The notes below the pieces were generated by a model. That model made no database searches. It was not told where the DNA came from and saw nothing but the letters and a program-made list of their open reading frames with translations. The position numbers and the translations under genes were made by a program. A stretch of DNA of 34,235 nucleotides, taken from the NCBI GenBank assembly GCA_031290595.1, contig JAITNG010000016.1, forward strand, positions 1 to 34,235. Reading direction: 5' to 3'. The stretch's first letter is position 1, and every line of letters starts with the position of its first letter. This document shows, piece after piece, positions 1-8,395 of this stretch. This DNA comes from Oscillospiraceae bacterium. GTDB taxonomy: Bacteria; Bacillota; Clostridia; Oscillospirales; Acutalibacteraceae.

Positions 1-57
1 CCCACGGAGGGGAATTGTCACACGAACCCAACGGCTACGGAAATTCCCCTCCGTGGG
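1..57. repeat. Inverted repeat CCCACGGAGGGGAATT (1-16) / AATTCCCCTCCGTGGG (42-57)
   Basis: Perfect 16-bp inverted repeat read directly, followed by the GC-rich palindromic tract GGTGCCCCGAAGGGGC; REP/MITE-like end cut by the window edge. Confidence 0.7.
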
Positions 58-131
58 AGGGGTGCCCCGAAGGGGCGGGGTGGTGGCGCGGAGCGCAGCA
101 CGGTCGGTTGTAGATGCAGAACAGATAAGCC

Positions 132-161
132 CCCCCTGGGCGGCTCAAACCGCCCAGGGGG
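132..161. repeat. Strong GC hairpin CCCCCTGGGCGG-CTCAAA-CCGCCCAGGGGG
   Basis: 12-bp perfect stem with 6-nt loop; no clear U-tract on either strand, so terminator role is unproven. Confidence 0.7.
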
Positions 162-219
162 ATCCGCAAAAAACCGCAAATTTGAAAGCGGCACAGCCGC
201 CCGGCCGCACCGCAGGCGC

Positions 220-1554
220 CTAGGCGGTGACTTCTTTGCTTAGTGCGTCGATCCCTGCCAGCAGGGGGAGATAGACGGCGCGGAGGTATGCTTCATCCTT
301 GCCCATGCCGATCAGCGTGCCGTGGTCGCCCCTTGTGGTGGGCATCACGTACCAGCGGTTGGGTTTTGCTTGCGCCCAGGCGAAGTCCGTTTCAGCCGCG
401 ACGGTTTCGCTGGGTTCATTGAAGGGTGCGGTGGCCGAAATTGTGTTGACCAGGCCGTCGTTGGGCAGCCATGTGGCGTCGATGGTCACATCGCCCGCGC
501 TGCCTTGCCAGTCGCCGATGATGCGCGCCGGGATTTGCAGCAGGGCGATCATGTCGCTGGTCGGCACGCGCTTGGTTGCGCCGCCGCTATCCGCCGTGCC
601 ATCCACGGGGTAGGAAAAATAGTAGCAGCCCTTGACCGTCGCGGTCAGGCGGTTCAGCGCCGCCGCGCCCTGGATGCTCAAATCGTAGTAGGCGTTATCG
701 GGCGTGGTGAGGGCGTGGAGGGTATCGGTCACAGTCTTGCCGGTGATGTTTTTGCCCAGGTCGTCCAGGGAATCTGCCAGCCCCGCAAGTGCAAGGCCGC
801 CGATGGAGGTGAGGCCATAGCCTTCCAGCGCGGCGAGGATACGCGAAAGATCCCAGCTTTGGCCGAAGGTTTGCAGCGTGCCAACCAGTATTCTGCCGGG
901 GACGGAATCCGCAATATTCTGCACCAGCGCCAGGATGCTCACGCCGTTGTGGGGTGCAGCCAGGCAGGTGAGGCTAAAGACCCAATCGGCCTTTTCGCCC
1001 GCAAAAAGGGGGGAGCAGTCGTCGGGCGAAGCCTCCCGCTCCGCTGCGCTGCCATCCTTGAGCAATGCCGCCAGCAGGCGGATGGTTGCGCCGCCAAAGC
1101 TGTGGCCGACCAGGTTGACCTTGCGCAGGTTGCCGTCTGCATCCACCTTGCCCCAATCGGGGAAGAGCGGCGTTGCATACGTCAGCCCGTAGCGATCCGT
1201 GTGGCCGTTGGCCGCGCTGTGCGCCGCGCCGTAATCCACCTGCCCGCCGGTCAGCTGGGCATAGAGTTCACAGGCGCGATCCCACGCGCTGCCCATCGGG
1301 TCAACCGAGGGCGCGTAGCATTCGTAGCCCTCCCCCTGGAGCAGGGGCATCAGCTTCACCCCGGATGTGCTGCCCCAATACGAAACCGCGTCGATTTTAT
1401 CATCGCCAAAGCCGTTGAGGCCGTGGACGAAGACGTAGGGGTATGTTGTGGGGACGCCGGGCTTTGGCTTGCGGCAGCTGCTCAAAAAGGCGACGGCGGA
1501 GCAGAGCAGGGCAAAGCAGAGCAAAATAGCGACGCTGCGTTTGGTGATTTTCAT
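220..1554 (-). CDS. Lipase-like alpha/beta hydrolase, putative lipoprotein
   Basis: YPYVFVHGLNGFGDD oxyanion-type motif, GHSFGG nucleophile elbow, NDGLVNT and DHGTLIG C-terminal motifs; N-terminal signal with AFLSSC lipobox. Confidence 0.85.
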   Translation of the reverse strand: MKITKRSVAILLCFALLCSAVAFLSSCRKPKPGVPTTYPYVFVHGLNGFGDDKIDAVSYWGSTSGVKLMPLLQGEGYECYAPSVDPMGSAWDRACELYAQLTGGQVDYGAAHSAANGHTDRYGLTYATPLFPDWGKVDADGNLRKVNLVGHSFGGATIRLLAALLKDGSAAEREASPDDCSPLFAGEKADWVFSLTCLAAPHNGVSILALVQNIADSVPGRILVGTLQTFGQSWDLSRILAALEGYGLTSIGGLALAGLADSLDDLGKNITGKTVTDTLHALTTPDNAYYDLSIQGAAALNRLTATVKGCYYFSYPVDGTADSGGATKRVPTSDMIALLQIPARIIGDWQGSAGDVTIDATWLPNDGLVNTISATAPFNEPSETVAAETDFAWAQAKPNRWYVMPTTRGDHGTLIGMGKDEAYLRAVYLPLLAGIDALSKEVTA

Positions 1555-1581
1555 GGCGGTTCCTTTCTTGGGGCGGGCGCG

Positions 1582-2487
1582 CTATTTTTTGCGCAGCTTC
1601 CCCTGCAAAATCCACCAAATCCTTGGCAGATTGACCCGGCGGAATTTCAGATCCACCGCTTCGTATTGTGCCGACAGGGCGTAGGTGTGCAGCCCCTCCG
1701 GGCGCTTTGCCGTGTTGCACAAAAGTATATTTTCGGGCAAGGCATTGTATGCCTCGCTTTCGCGGTAGTCGTCTTCGTTCAGGGCTTCGATTGCCCGGAA
1801 CGCAATGCCTGTGCCGTATTGCCCGCCGGCCGAAAGCTGCGCGGGGCGCAACAGGCGGCCGCCCAGGGCAACCACCGCCCCCGCCGGGCGCAGGCTTTGC
1901 GCTTCCGCCACCGGGCTTTTGCTGTGTTGCCGCAACGTGTTATCGGCGTCCAATGCGAACAGCAGCAGCTTTGTGCGGTACTGTTCCTGCGTCAGCTGCG
2001 CGGTAAAGAGCCACGCGCTGCCGTCCTTCTGATACAGGGTGGAATCGACTGCGCGTATGTTTTCCAGCAACGGCTTGCAGGGTTCCCAGCGCGTGGGGAA
2101 TTCCACACAGCGGTAGAGCGCAACGGTCCCCGCCGCCTCGCTTTCGGGCAAAAGAAAGAGCGCACCGCCCCGGCGGAACACGCAGGGGTAGGAAAGATGG
2201 TGCGCTTCTTCCAGCACCACCTGCGGGGGCGAAAGCGTGGCGTCCGCCCGCAAGGCGGAACAGGCGATCACGCCCCGCCCTTTTCGGTTGTCGAACAGTT
2301 CAAAAAAGAGCCAGGTTTCCCCCGCCTCTTCAAAGAGGAACGGGTCGGCGACCCAGTAGCCCTTCGGCGGTTGAAACAGCGCAAACGCCCGTGACGCCGC
2401 GCCCGCAGGGAGTTCCTTCCCCTGTTCCCGGCGGCGCAGCGCCACGGTCCAATATTCTTCCAGCAAAATTTCGCGCAACGGGCGCAC
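1582..2487 (-). CDS. Five-bladed beta-propeller, GH43-like / glucosamine inositolphosphorylceramide transferase N-terminal-like protein
   Basis: Motifs ADPFLFEEAGETWLFFEL, HHLSYPCVFRRGGALFLLPES, VDSTLYQKDGSAWLFTA typical of this propeller family. Confidence 0.55.
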   Translation of the reverse strand: MRPLREILLEEYWTVALRRREQGKELPAGAASRAFALFQPPKGYWVADPFLFEEAGETWLFFELFDNRKGRGVIACSALRADATLSPPQVVLEEAHHLSYPCVFRRGGALFLLPESEAAGTVALYRCVEFPTRWEPCKPLLENIRAVDSTLYQKDGSAWLFTAQLTQEQYRTKLLLFALDADNTLRQHSKSPVAEAQSLRPAGAVVALGGRLLRPAQLSAGGQYGTGIAFRAIEALNEDDYRESEAYNALPENILLCNTAKRPEGLHTYALSAQYEAVDLKFRRVNLPRIWWILQGKLRKK

Positions 2488-2490
2488 GGG

Positions 2491-3861
2491 TCATTCCCCC
2501 TCTGCGCCCCCGCTCTCCTTGGGGGCGAGCTTCACTTGCAGGGTGGCGATGCGCTTGTCTTCCACCGCTTCCACAAGGAAGCGTAGGCCTTCGTATTCCA
2601 CTTCGGGGGTTTCGCCTTCCTGGGGCAAATACCCCAGTTGGCGGATCACGAAACCCGCAATGGTGTCATATTCCCCTTCCGGCAGCACAACGCCGGTCAG
2701 TTCTTCAATCTCTTCAATATCCGTCGCGCCATCCAGGCGGAAGGTGCTTTCGTCAATCTTCAGGATGTCTTCGGCCTCGTCGTCGTATTCATCCTGGATA
2801 CTGCCCACGATGGATTCCAGCACATCTTCCAGCGTCACAAGCCCCGCCGTGCCGCCGTATTCATCGACCACAATGGCGATTTGAATGCGCTTGGCCGTCA
2901 TCTCTTTAAAGAGTTCGCCGCAGCGTTTGGTTTCCGGCACAAAGTAGGCCGTGCGCATCACATCGCGCAGCGAGCTTTCGCCGGGCAACGCCGCGCCGAT
3001 GTATTTGAGCAAATCCTTGATATAGACGATCCCAATAATCGTATCCAGATCCTCTTCATAGACCGGGATGCGCGAGCAGCCTTCGCGTATGGAGGCTTCC
3101 ACCACGCTCCCAAGGGGGGCGTCCACTTCCACGCCAATGATTTCGGTGCGATGGGTCATGATGTCGCCCACGTCAATGTCATCAAATTCAAAGATGTTGT
3201 TGATCATCTCTTTTTGCGCGTCTTCAATCACGCCTTTTTCGCCGCCCGCATCCACCATCATGCGGATCTCTTCTTCGGTGACGTCCTCTTCCGCGGCGTT
3301 GGGGTCAATGCCGATCAGGCGCAGCACCCCGTTGGCGGAAGCGGAAACCACCCACACAAACGGGCGCAAAAACCAGGAACAAACCGAAAGGATCCCCGCG
3401 ATGCCCAGCGAAATGCGTTCCGGGTACTTCATCGCAAGGCGCTTGGGGACGATTTCGCCCAGCACCAGCGAAACATACGAAATCAGCAGCGTGATCACCA
3501 CCGTCGCCACGCCCCCCATGATGCTTTGCAGACGCGGGAGCGCAACAAACGCACGTTCCAGCGCCCCCTGGAGGGATTCCACGAAACTCTGGGCGGCGCT
3601 GGCCGAAGCCAAAAAGCCCGCCAGGGTCACGCCGATCTGGATCATGGAAAGGAAGCGGCTGGAATTGGCGGTCAGCTTCAGGAGGCGGCGCGCACGCCGA
3701 TTGCCCTCCGCCGCCAGGCGGTCAATCTTGGCGTCAGAGAGGGAGATGACGGCGATTTCGCTCATGGCGAAAAACGCGTTGATCAAAATCAGGGCAAACA
3801 GCAGGATAATCTGCGCAAAGATTGTGTTGGCAGACGCAGGGTCAGGGTCAGGGTCGAGCAT
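2491..3861 (-). CDS. Hemolysin C/CNNM-type transporter (DUF21 + CBS pair + CorC/HlyC C-terminal domain)
   Basis: N-terminal TM DUF21 region (FFAMSEIAVISLSDAKIDRLA), CBS motifs, IVVDEYGGTAGLVTLEDVLESIVGSIQDEYD. Confidence 0.93.
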   Translation of the reverse strand: MLDPDPDPASANTIFAQIILLFALILINAFFAMSEIAVISLSDAKIDRLAAEGNRRARRLLKLTANSSRFLSMIQIGVTLAGFLASASAAQSFVESLQGALERAFVALPRLQSIMGGVATVVITLLISYVSLVLGEIVPKRLAMKYPERISLGIAGILSVCSWFLRPFVWVVSASANGVLRLIGIDPNAAEEDVTEEEIRMMVDAGGEKGVIEDAQKEMINNIFEFDDIDVGDIMTHRTEIIGVEVDAPLGSVVEASIREGCSRIPVYEEDLDTIIGIVYIKDLLKYIGAALPGESSLRDVMRTAYFVPETKRCGELFKEMTAKRIQIAIVVDEYGGTAGLVTLEDVLESIVGSIQDEYDDEAEDILKIDESTFRLDGATDIEEIEELTGVVLPEGEYDTIAGFVIRQLGYLPQEGETPEVEYEGLRFLVEAVEDKRIATLQVKLAPKESGGAEGE

Positions 3862-3918
3862 ACGGTTCTCCTTTTTGAAATGAGGGTTGGGTTATAGTAT
3901 GGGGCGTTGTTTTGATTT

Positions 3919-3947
3919 ATTATACAATAAAGCACAGGGAAAGTCAA
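3919..3947 (-). promoter_or_regulatory. Sigma-A-like promoter TTGACT-N17-TATAAT for the 3861 gene
   Basis: Minus-strand boxes at 3942-3947 (-35) and 3919-3924 (-10), 17-nt spacer. Confidence 0.75.
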
Positions 3948-3985
3948 GGGGGGCAAGCTGCCGTGTCGCGGCAATCTAATTTGGG

Positions 3986-4173
3986 CTAATACTGTTCCGC
4001 TTTAAAAAGCAATGCATTATCACAGGCACCTGGACACGGCACGCCGTGTCCCTACAAACCGGGATGAAACGCCAACGCACCTCTGATTTTTTATGCACCC
4101 TTGTAGGGACACGGCGTGCCGTGTCCAGGCACATAAAAATGAAGCACTGCTTTTGATCAAGGAATAGTATTAG
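3986..4173. repeat. MITE-like palindromic element (copy 1), about 188 bp
   Basis: Imperfect termini CTAATACTGTTCC / GGAATAGTATTAG plus internal perfect 29-bp inverted repeat CCTGGACACGGCACGCCGTGTCCCTACAA (4029-4057) / complement (4101-4129). Confidence 0.8.
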
Positions 4174-4240
4174 ATGACAAACAGTATAAATTTCAAATGA
4201 GCGATGACGAAATCAAAGCAGTGCTTCAAAAAAGAAAGGG

Positions 4241-5173
4241 ATGATCAAAATCATGCCAACACGCAAGCCACTGGCAAGCGTTTGTGCGCTGCTGCTTGCC
4301 CTGGGCGTTTTGCTGGCCGGGTGCGGCGGCAAGGCGGCGGTGCTTTTGCCCAAGAGCGGCAGTTTGCCCGGCAACAGCAACAACGGCGGCTATGTTTTGG
4401 CCGACGGGGCGTATATTTATTACACCGATTTTGCCAACGGGCGCAGGCTTTGCCGCTCCCATTGGGATGGCACGGGGGAGGAAGTGATCAGCGGGGCAAG
4501 CTGCATCGCCCTCAACGCCGACGAGGATTGGATCTATTACAAGAACCGGGAGCAGAACAACAGCCTTTGGCGCGTGCGCAAGGATGGCAGCGACACGCAG
4601 CAGTTGACGCAGGACGCGGTGATTTATCCCCAACTGCTGGGCGGATGGCTCTATTACCTGCAAATGGATGACGACCGCAAGCTGTTTCGCATCCAAACGG
4701 ACGGCGCCGGGGCGGAGCAGATCAGCGGCGACCACTGCGCGTACCCCAACGCAACGCCGGGCGGCATTTATTATGTGAATGTCGGCGATGAAAACCGCCT
4801 GTATCATGTGGCGCTTGATGGCGCGGGCGGCGGCGAGCGGGCGCTTGACGCACGCTGCGGCCAGCTGAACATCCTGGATGGCTGGGCGTATTACATCAGC
4901 CGGGGCTACCAGCCCGGCGTTTTCCGCTGGCAAACCGGCACGGCAAACATGCCGGAGCGCCTGGCCGACGCGGAGGACAACAGCATCCTTGTGGCGGCGG
5001 ATAATACGCTGTATTTCACCCGCAGCACAGGTATATTCAGCATCCCCGCAAGCGGCGGCGCAGAAACCTGCCTGGCCGAAGAAAACAACATCCAAAACCT
5101 TTTTGTGGCAGGGGAGCGGGTGTATTGGCTCGGCAGCGGCGGCGGGGCGCTTGCATCAAGTAATATAAATTAG
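4241..5173 (+). CDS. DUF5050-like beta-propeller lipoprotein
   Basis: Signal peptide with LLAGC lipobox; repeated IYYTD/IYYKN/LYYLQ/IYYVN blades. Confidence 0.85.
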   Translation: MIKIMPTRKPLASVCALLLALGVLLAGCGGKAAVLLPKSGSLPGNSNNGGYVLADGAYIYYTDFANGRRLCRSHWDGTGEEVISGASCIALNADEDWIYYKNREQNNSLWRVRKDGSDTQQLTQDAVIYPQLLGGWLYYLQMDDDRKLFRIQTDGAGAEQISGDHCAYPNATPGGIYYVNVGDENRLYHVALDGAGGGERALDARCGQLNILDGWAYYISRGYQPGVFRWQTGTANMPERLADAEDNSILVAADNTLYFTRSTGIFSIPASGGAETCLAEENNIQNLFVAGERVYWLGSGGGALASSNIN

Positions 5174-5186
5174 GAGGACATGCATC

Positions 5187-6188
5187 ATGCCGGAAGAAAC
5201 ACAGCGCAAACGCGTGCTGAGTCTGATCCAACCCACCAGCGTGCCGACCATCGGCAATTATTTTGGGGCATTGCGCAACTGGGCGGATATGGCCGAAGAC
5301 TACGACTGCATCTATGGCGTGGCCGATCTCCATGCGCTCACCGTGCGCCCCGAACCCGCCGCCCTGCGCCGCCAGACCGCCGAGGTGATGGCGATGCTGC
5401 TGGCGCTGCGTCTGCGGCAGGGCAACAACATCCTTTTTGTGCAGAGCCATGTGGCGCAGCACTGCCAACTGGCCTGGGTGCTGAACAACTACACGCAGTT
5501 TGGCGAAGCCATGCGCATGACGCAGTTCAAGGAAAAATCGTCTTCCCATGCCGATAACATCAACCTGGGGCTGTTCAGCTACCCCACGCTGATGGCGGCG
5601 GATATTTTGATCTATCAGGCCAACTACGTCCCCATCGGCGCCGACCAGAAGCAGCACCTGGAACTGGCGCGTAATATTGCCGAACGCTTTAACGGCCTTT
5701 ACGGCCAGGTCTTCACCGTGCCGGAACCCTACATTGGCAAGGTGGGTTCGCGCATCATGTCGCTGCAAGAACCCGCGATGAAGATGAGCAAATCCGACCC
5801 CAACCCCAAGGGTTCGGTCAGTTTGCTGGATCCCCCGGAGCAGATCATCAAAAAAATCAAGAGCGCCGTCACGGATTCCGAGGCCTGTGTGCGCTATGCC
5901 GATGGCAAAGATGGCGTCAACAACCTGATGGCGATTTACAGCTGCTCCACCGGCAAAGATTTTGCGGCAATCGAGCAGGAATTTGCGGGGCAGGGCTACG
6001 GCAGCTTTAAGCAGGCCGTGGCCGAAGCGCTGGTGGAAGAGCTGTGCCCCTTCCAGGAGGAATACAAGCGACTGCTGGCCGATAAAGCCTACCTGGAACA
6101 GGTGGCGCACGAAGGCGCGGAAGCCGCGGGTCGCATCGCCCAGCGGACGACAGCCAAGGCGATGAAGAAGGTTGGTTTATGGATATAG
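5187..6188 (+). CDS. trpS: Tryptophanyl-tRNA synthetase
   Basis: IQPTSVPTIGNYFGALRNW (HIGH-like), KMSKSDPN (KMSKS), AGGAGG RBS upstream. Confidence 0.97.
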   Translation: MPEETQRKRVLSLIQPTSVPTIGNYFGALRNWADMAEDYDCIYGVADLHALTVRPEPAALRRQTAEVMAMLLALRLRQGNNILFVQSHVAQHCQLAWVLNNYTQFGEAMRMTQFKEKSSSHADNINLGLFSYPTLMAADILIYQANYVPIGADQKQHLELARNIAERFNGLYGQVFTVPEPYIGKVGSRIMSLQEPAMKMSKSDPNPKGSVSLLDPPEQIIKKIKSAVTDSEACVRYADGKDGVNNLMAIYSCSTGKDFAAIEQEFAGQGYGSFKQAVAEALVEELCPFQEEYKRLLADKAYLEQVAHEGAEAAGRIAQRTTAKAMKKVGLWI

Positions 6189-6628
6189 AAACGAGAGAGG
6201 GTTTGCCGGCGAGAACCCTTGATATGGAACCGTTGCGCAGGGCGGTCGGTGCGCTGGGGCGCAGCTGCGCCGTTTGGGCGGCGCTGCCGGAAGAACAGCA
6301 CGGCGGCGATATGGCAGAAACCCTGCGTGCCGGGGTGATTCAGTCGTTTGAATTCACCTATGAACTTTGCTGGAAGTTCATGCGCCGCTGGCTGGAAATG
6401 AACATTGCCGCCGACGCTGCCGACGGCGTGACCCGCCGGGAACTGTTTCGCCTGTGCGCCGAACAAAAGCTGCTTGATGACGTGGAGGTGTGGATGGGCT
6501 TTCACTTTGCACGGAACATCACATCCCACGTTTATGACGCAGAAAAAGCGGAAGAGGTGCTGGCGGCGGCACTGGCATTTTTGCCTGTTGCGGAAAATCT
6601 GCTGGGCAGGTTGGAGGAAAAGGCTTGA
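6179..6628 (+). CDS. HEPN-type nucleotidyltransferase substrate-binding protein (HI0074/HepT-like)
   Basis: Helical protein with RNITSHVY = RX4HXY HEPN motif; start overlaps the trpS end; paired with MNT gene. Confidence 0.85.
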   Translation: MDIETREGLPARTLDMEPLRRAVGALGRSCAVWAALPEEQHGGDMAETLRAGVIQSFEFTYELCWKFMRRWLEMNIAADAADGVTRRELFRLCAEQKLLDDVEVWMGFHFARNITSHVYDAEKAEEVLAAALAFLPVAENLLGRLEEKA

Positions 6629-6921
6629 TAGTGATCACGGAGCAGGAGCGGGCGGTCATTTTGGCGATCCTGGCGCAGCATGTGCCGGGCTGCCGGGTGC
6701 TTGCATTCGGTTCCCGCTGCACGGGGCGGCACAAGCCGTATTCTGATCTGGATTTGGCGGTCATCGCGCCCGCACCGCTGCCCCTGACGCAATGGGGTCT
6801 GTTGGGCGAAGCATTTGAAGCGTCCGGTTTGCCCTACCGGGTGGATGTTGTGGATTATCGCAGCGCTTCGGCAACATTCCGCGCAATCATTGATGAAATC
6901 AACGAGGTTCTTGTGGCATGA
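6625..6921 (+). CDS. Minimal nucleotidyltransferase (MNT/MntA-like)
   Basis: GSRCTGRHKPYSDLD = exact GSX10DXD motif; putative TTG start overlapping the stop of the HEPN gene. Confidence 0.88.
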   Translation: MIVITEQERAVILAILAQHVPGCRVLAFGSRCTGRHKPYSDLDLAVIAPAPLPLTQWGLLGEAFEASGLPYRVDVVDYRSASATFRAIIDEINEVLVA

Positions 6922-6940
6922 TTTTTTGCAAACTTCCCCC

Positions 6941-6968
6941 TTGACAAATGAAAATTCCGTGGTATAAT
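6941..6968 (+). promoter_or_regulatory. Promoter TTGACA-N16-TATAAT upstream of argG
   Basis: Near-consensus boxes; supports argG starting at 7034 rather than 6971. Confidence 0.85.
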
Positions 6969-7033
6969 ATGTGCATACAGGCGAATATAAAATGAATACG
7001 CCGCATAATATGCAGCGAGAAAGAAGGCGCTTT

Positions 7034-8257
7034 ATGGGTACGCAAATCAAAAAAGTTGTTCTGATGTATTCCGGCGGGCTGGATACCTCCATCATCATCC
7101 CCTGGCTGAAGGAGAACTACGACGGCTGCGAGGTGATCGCTGTTTCCGCCGACGTGGGGCAGGGGACGGAGCTGGACGGCCTGGAGGAAAAGGCGTTGAA
7201 GACCGGCGCTTCCAAGCTCTATATTGAGGATTTGCAGCGGGAATTTGTCGAAGACTTCATCTGGCCGACCCTCAAGGCCGGTGCGCGTTACGAAAAAGAT
7301 TATCTGCTTGGCACCAGCTTTGCCCGGCCGCTGATCGCCAAGCGCGTGGCGGAAATCGCCAAGGCCGAGGGCGCGGACGCCATCTGCCACGGCTGCACCG
7401 GCAAGGGCAACGACCAGGTGCGTTTTGAGCTGACGTTCAAGGCCTTCGCGCCGGAAATGCAGATCATCGCCCCCTGGCGCACTTGGGATATAAAATCCCG
7501 CGAAGAAGAGATCGAATACGCCGAAGCGCACAATATCCCCCTCAAAATCAACCGCGAAACCAACTATTCCAAAGACAAAAACCTGTGGCACCTCAGCCAC
7601 GAGGGCATGGATCTGGAAGACCCGGCCAACGAGCCGCAATACCAGAAGCCCGGCTTTTTGGAACTCGGCGTTTCGCCCGAACAGGCGCCCGATGCGGCGG
7701 CCTATGTGACGCTCACCTTTGAACAGGGTACCCCCGTGGCGCTGGATGGCGAGCGCCTGGGCGGCGTGGAGCTGATCGCGAAGCTCAACGCCATCGGCGG
7801 CGCGCACGGTGTGGGCATCGATGATTTGGTCGAAAACCGCCTGGTGGGCATGAAATCCCGCGGCGTTTACGAAAATCCGGCGGGCAAAATCCTCTTCCGC
7901 GCCCACGATGTGCTGGAAACCATCACCCTTGACCGCGACACCCAGCATTACAAGGAACTGTTAGCCCAGCGCTATGCGGAGCTGGTCTACTTTGGCCAAT
8001 GGTACACCCCGCTGCGCGAAGCCCTGGACGCGTTCGTCGCAAAAACGCAGGAAACCGTGACGGGCGAAGTGCGGCTGAAGCTCTACAAGGGCAACATCAT
8101 CAACGCGGGCGTCACCAGCCCCCACTCCCTTTGGAGCGAGGCCTTCGCTACCTTCGACGGCGACAACGTGTATGACCAAAACGATTCGGCAGGGTTCATC
8201 AACCTGTTCGGCCTGCCAATCAAGGTCAGGGCGCTGCTGGCGCAGGGGAAGGTTTAA
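7034..8257 (+). CDS. argG: Argininosuccinate synthase
   Basis: [45 protein letters not shown]. Confidence 0.97.
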   Translation: MGTQIKKVVLMYSGGLDTSIIIPWLKENYDGCEVIAVSADVGQGTELDGLEEKALKTGASKLYIEDLQREFVEDFIWPTLKAGARYEKDYLLGTSFARPLIAKRVAEIAKAEGADAICHGCTGKGNDQVRFELTFKAFAPEMQIIAPWRTWDIKSREEEIEYAEAHNIPLKINRETNYSKDKNLWHLSHEGMDLEDPANEPQYQKPGFLELGVSPEQAPDAAAYVTLTFEQGTPVALDGERLGGVELIAKLNAIGGAHGVGIDDLVENRLVGMKSRGVYENPAGKILFRAHDVLETITLDRDTQHYKELLAQRYAELVYFGQWYTPLREALDAFVAKTQETVTGEVRLKLYKGNIINAGVTSPHSLWSEAFATFDGDNVYDQNDSAGFINLFGLPIKVRALLAQGKV

Positions 8258-8270
8258 TAACATAGATGTA

Positions 8271-8310
8271 CCCCCCGGCGGCGTTGGTGCTGGCCGGGGG
8301 GATTATTGTT
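8271..8310 (+). terminator. Rho-independent-type terminator after argG
   Basis: CCCCCCGGC (8271-8279) / GCCGGGGGG (8293-8301) followed by ATTATTGTT. Confidence 0.75.
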
Positions 8311-8330
8311 CCATAAAAAATTTATGGAAC
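8308..8330. promoter_or_regulatory. Candidate operator GTTCCATAAA-AAA-TTTATGGAAC
   Basis: Perfect 10-bp inverted repeat upstream of the rloA-like -35; third half-site TTTATGGAA at 8349-8357 inside the promoter spacer. Confidence 0.65.
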
Positions 8331-8343
8331 GAACGAATATCCC

Positions 8344-8372
8344 TTGACTTTATGGAATACTAGTGTTATGAT
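8344..8372 (+). promoter_or_regulatory. Promoter TTGACT-N17-TATGAT for the RloAB-like operon
   Basis: -35 at 8344-8349, -10 at 8367-8372; RBS AAAGGGG before ATG 8396. Confidence 0.8.
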
Positions 8373-8395
8373 ATATTGTGAAAGGGGATGATACT

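Noticed and set aside
322-2394. 690-aa plus-strand ORF opposite the lipase and propeller genes
   Set aside because: Antisense to two well-supported genes, low-complexity composition (Arg/Gly/Ala/Gln-rich), no domain; a GC-rich shadow ORF.
2638-3897. 419-aa plus-strand ORF opposite the HlyC-like gene
   Set aside because: Antisense shadow rich in His/Phe/Asp without domain signature.
5100-5186. T-box or other riboswitch upstream of trpS
   Set aside because: Only 13 nt separate trpS from the preceding lipoprotein gene; no T-box elements seen.
5037-6110. 357-aa minus-strand ORF opposite trpS
   Set aside because: Shadow of trpS, which has HIGH/KMSKS motifs and RBS.
6971-7033. N-terminal extension of argG from 6971
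   Set aside because: The ATG at 6971 lies directly after the -10 box; homology-like sequence begins at [15 protein letters not shown] (7034).
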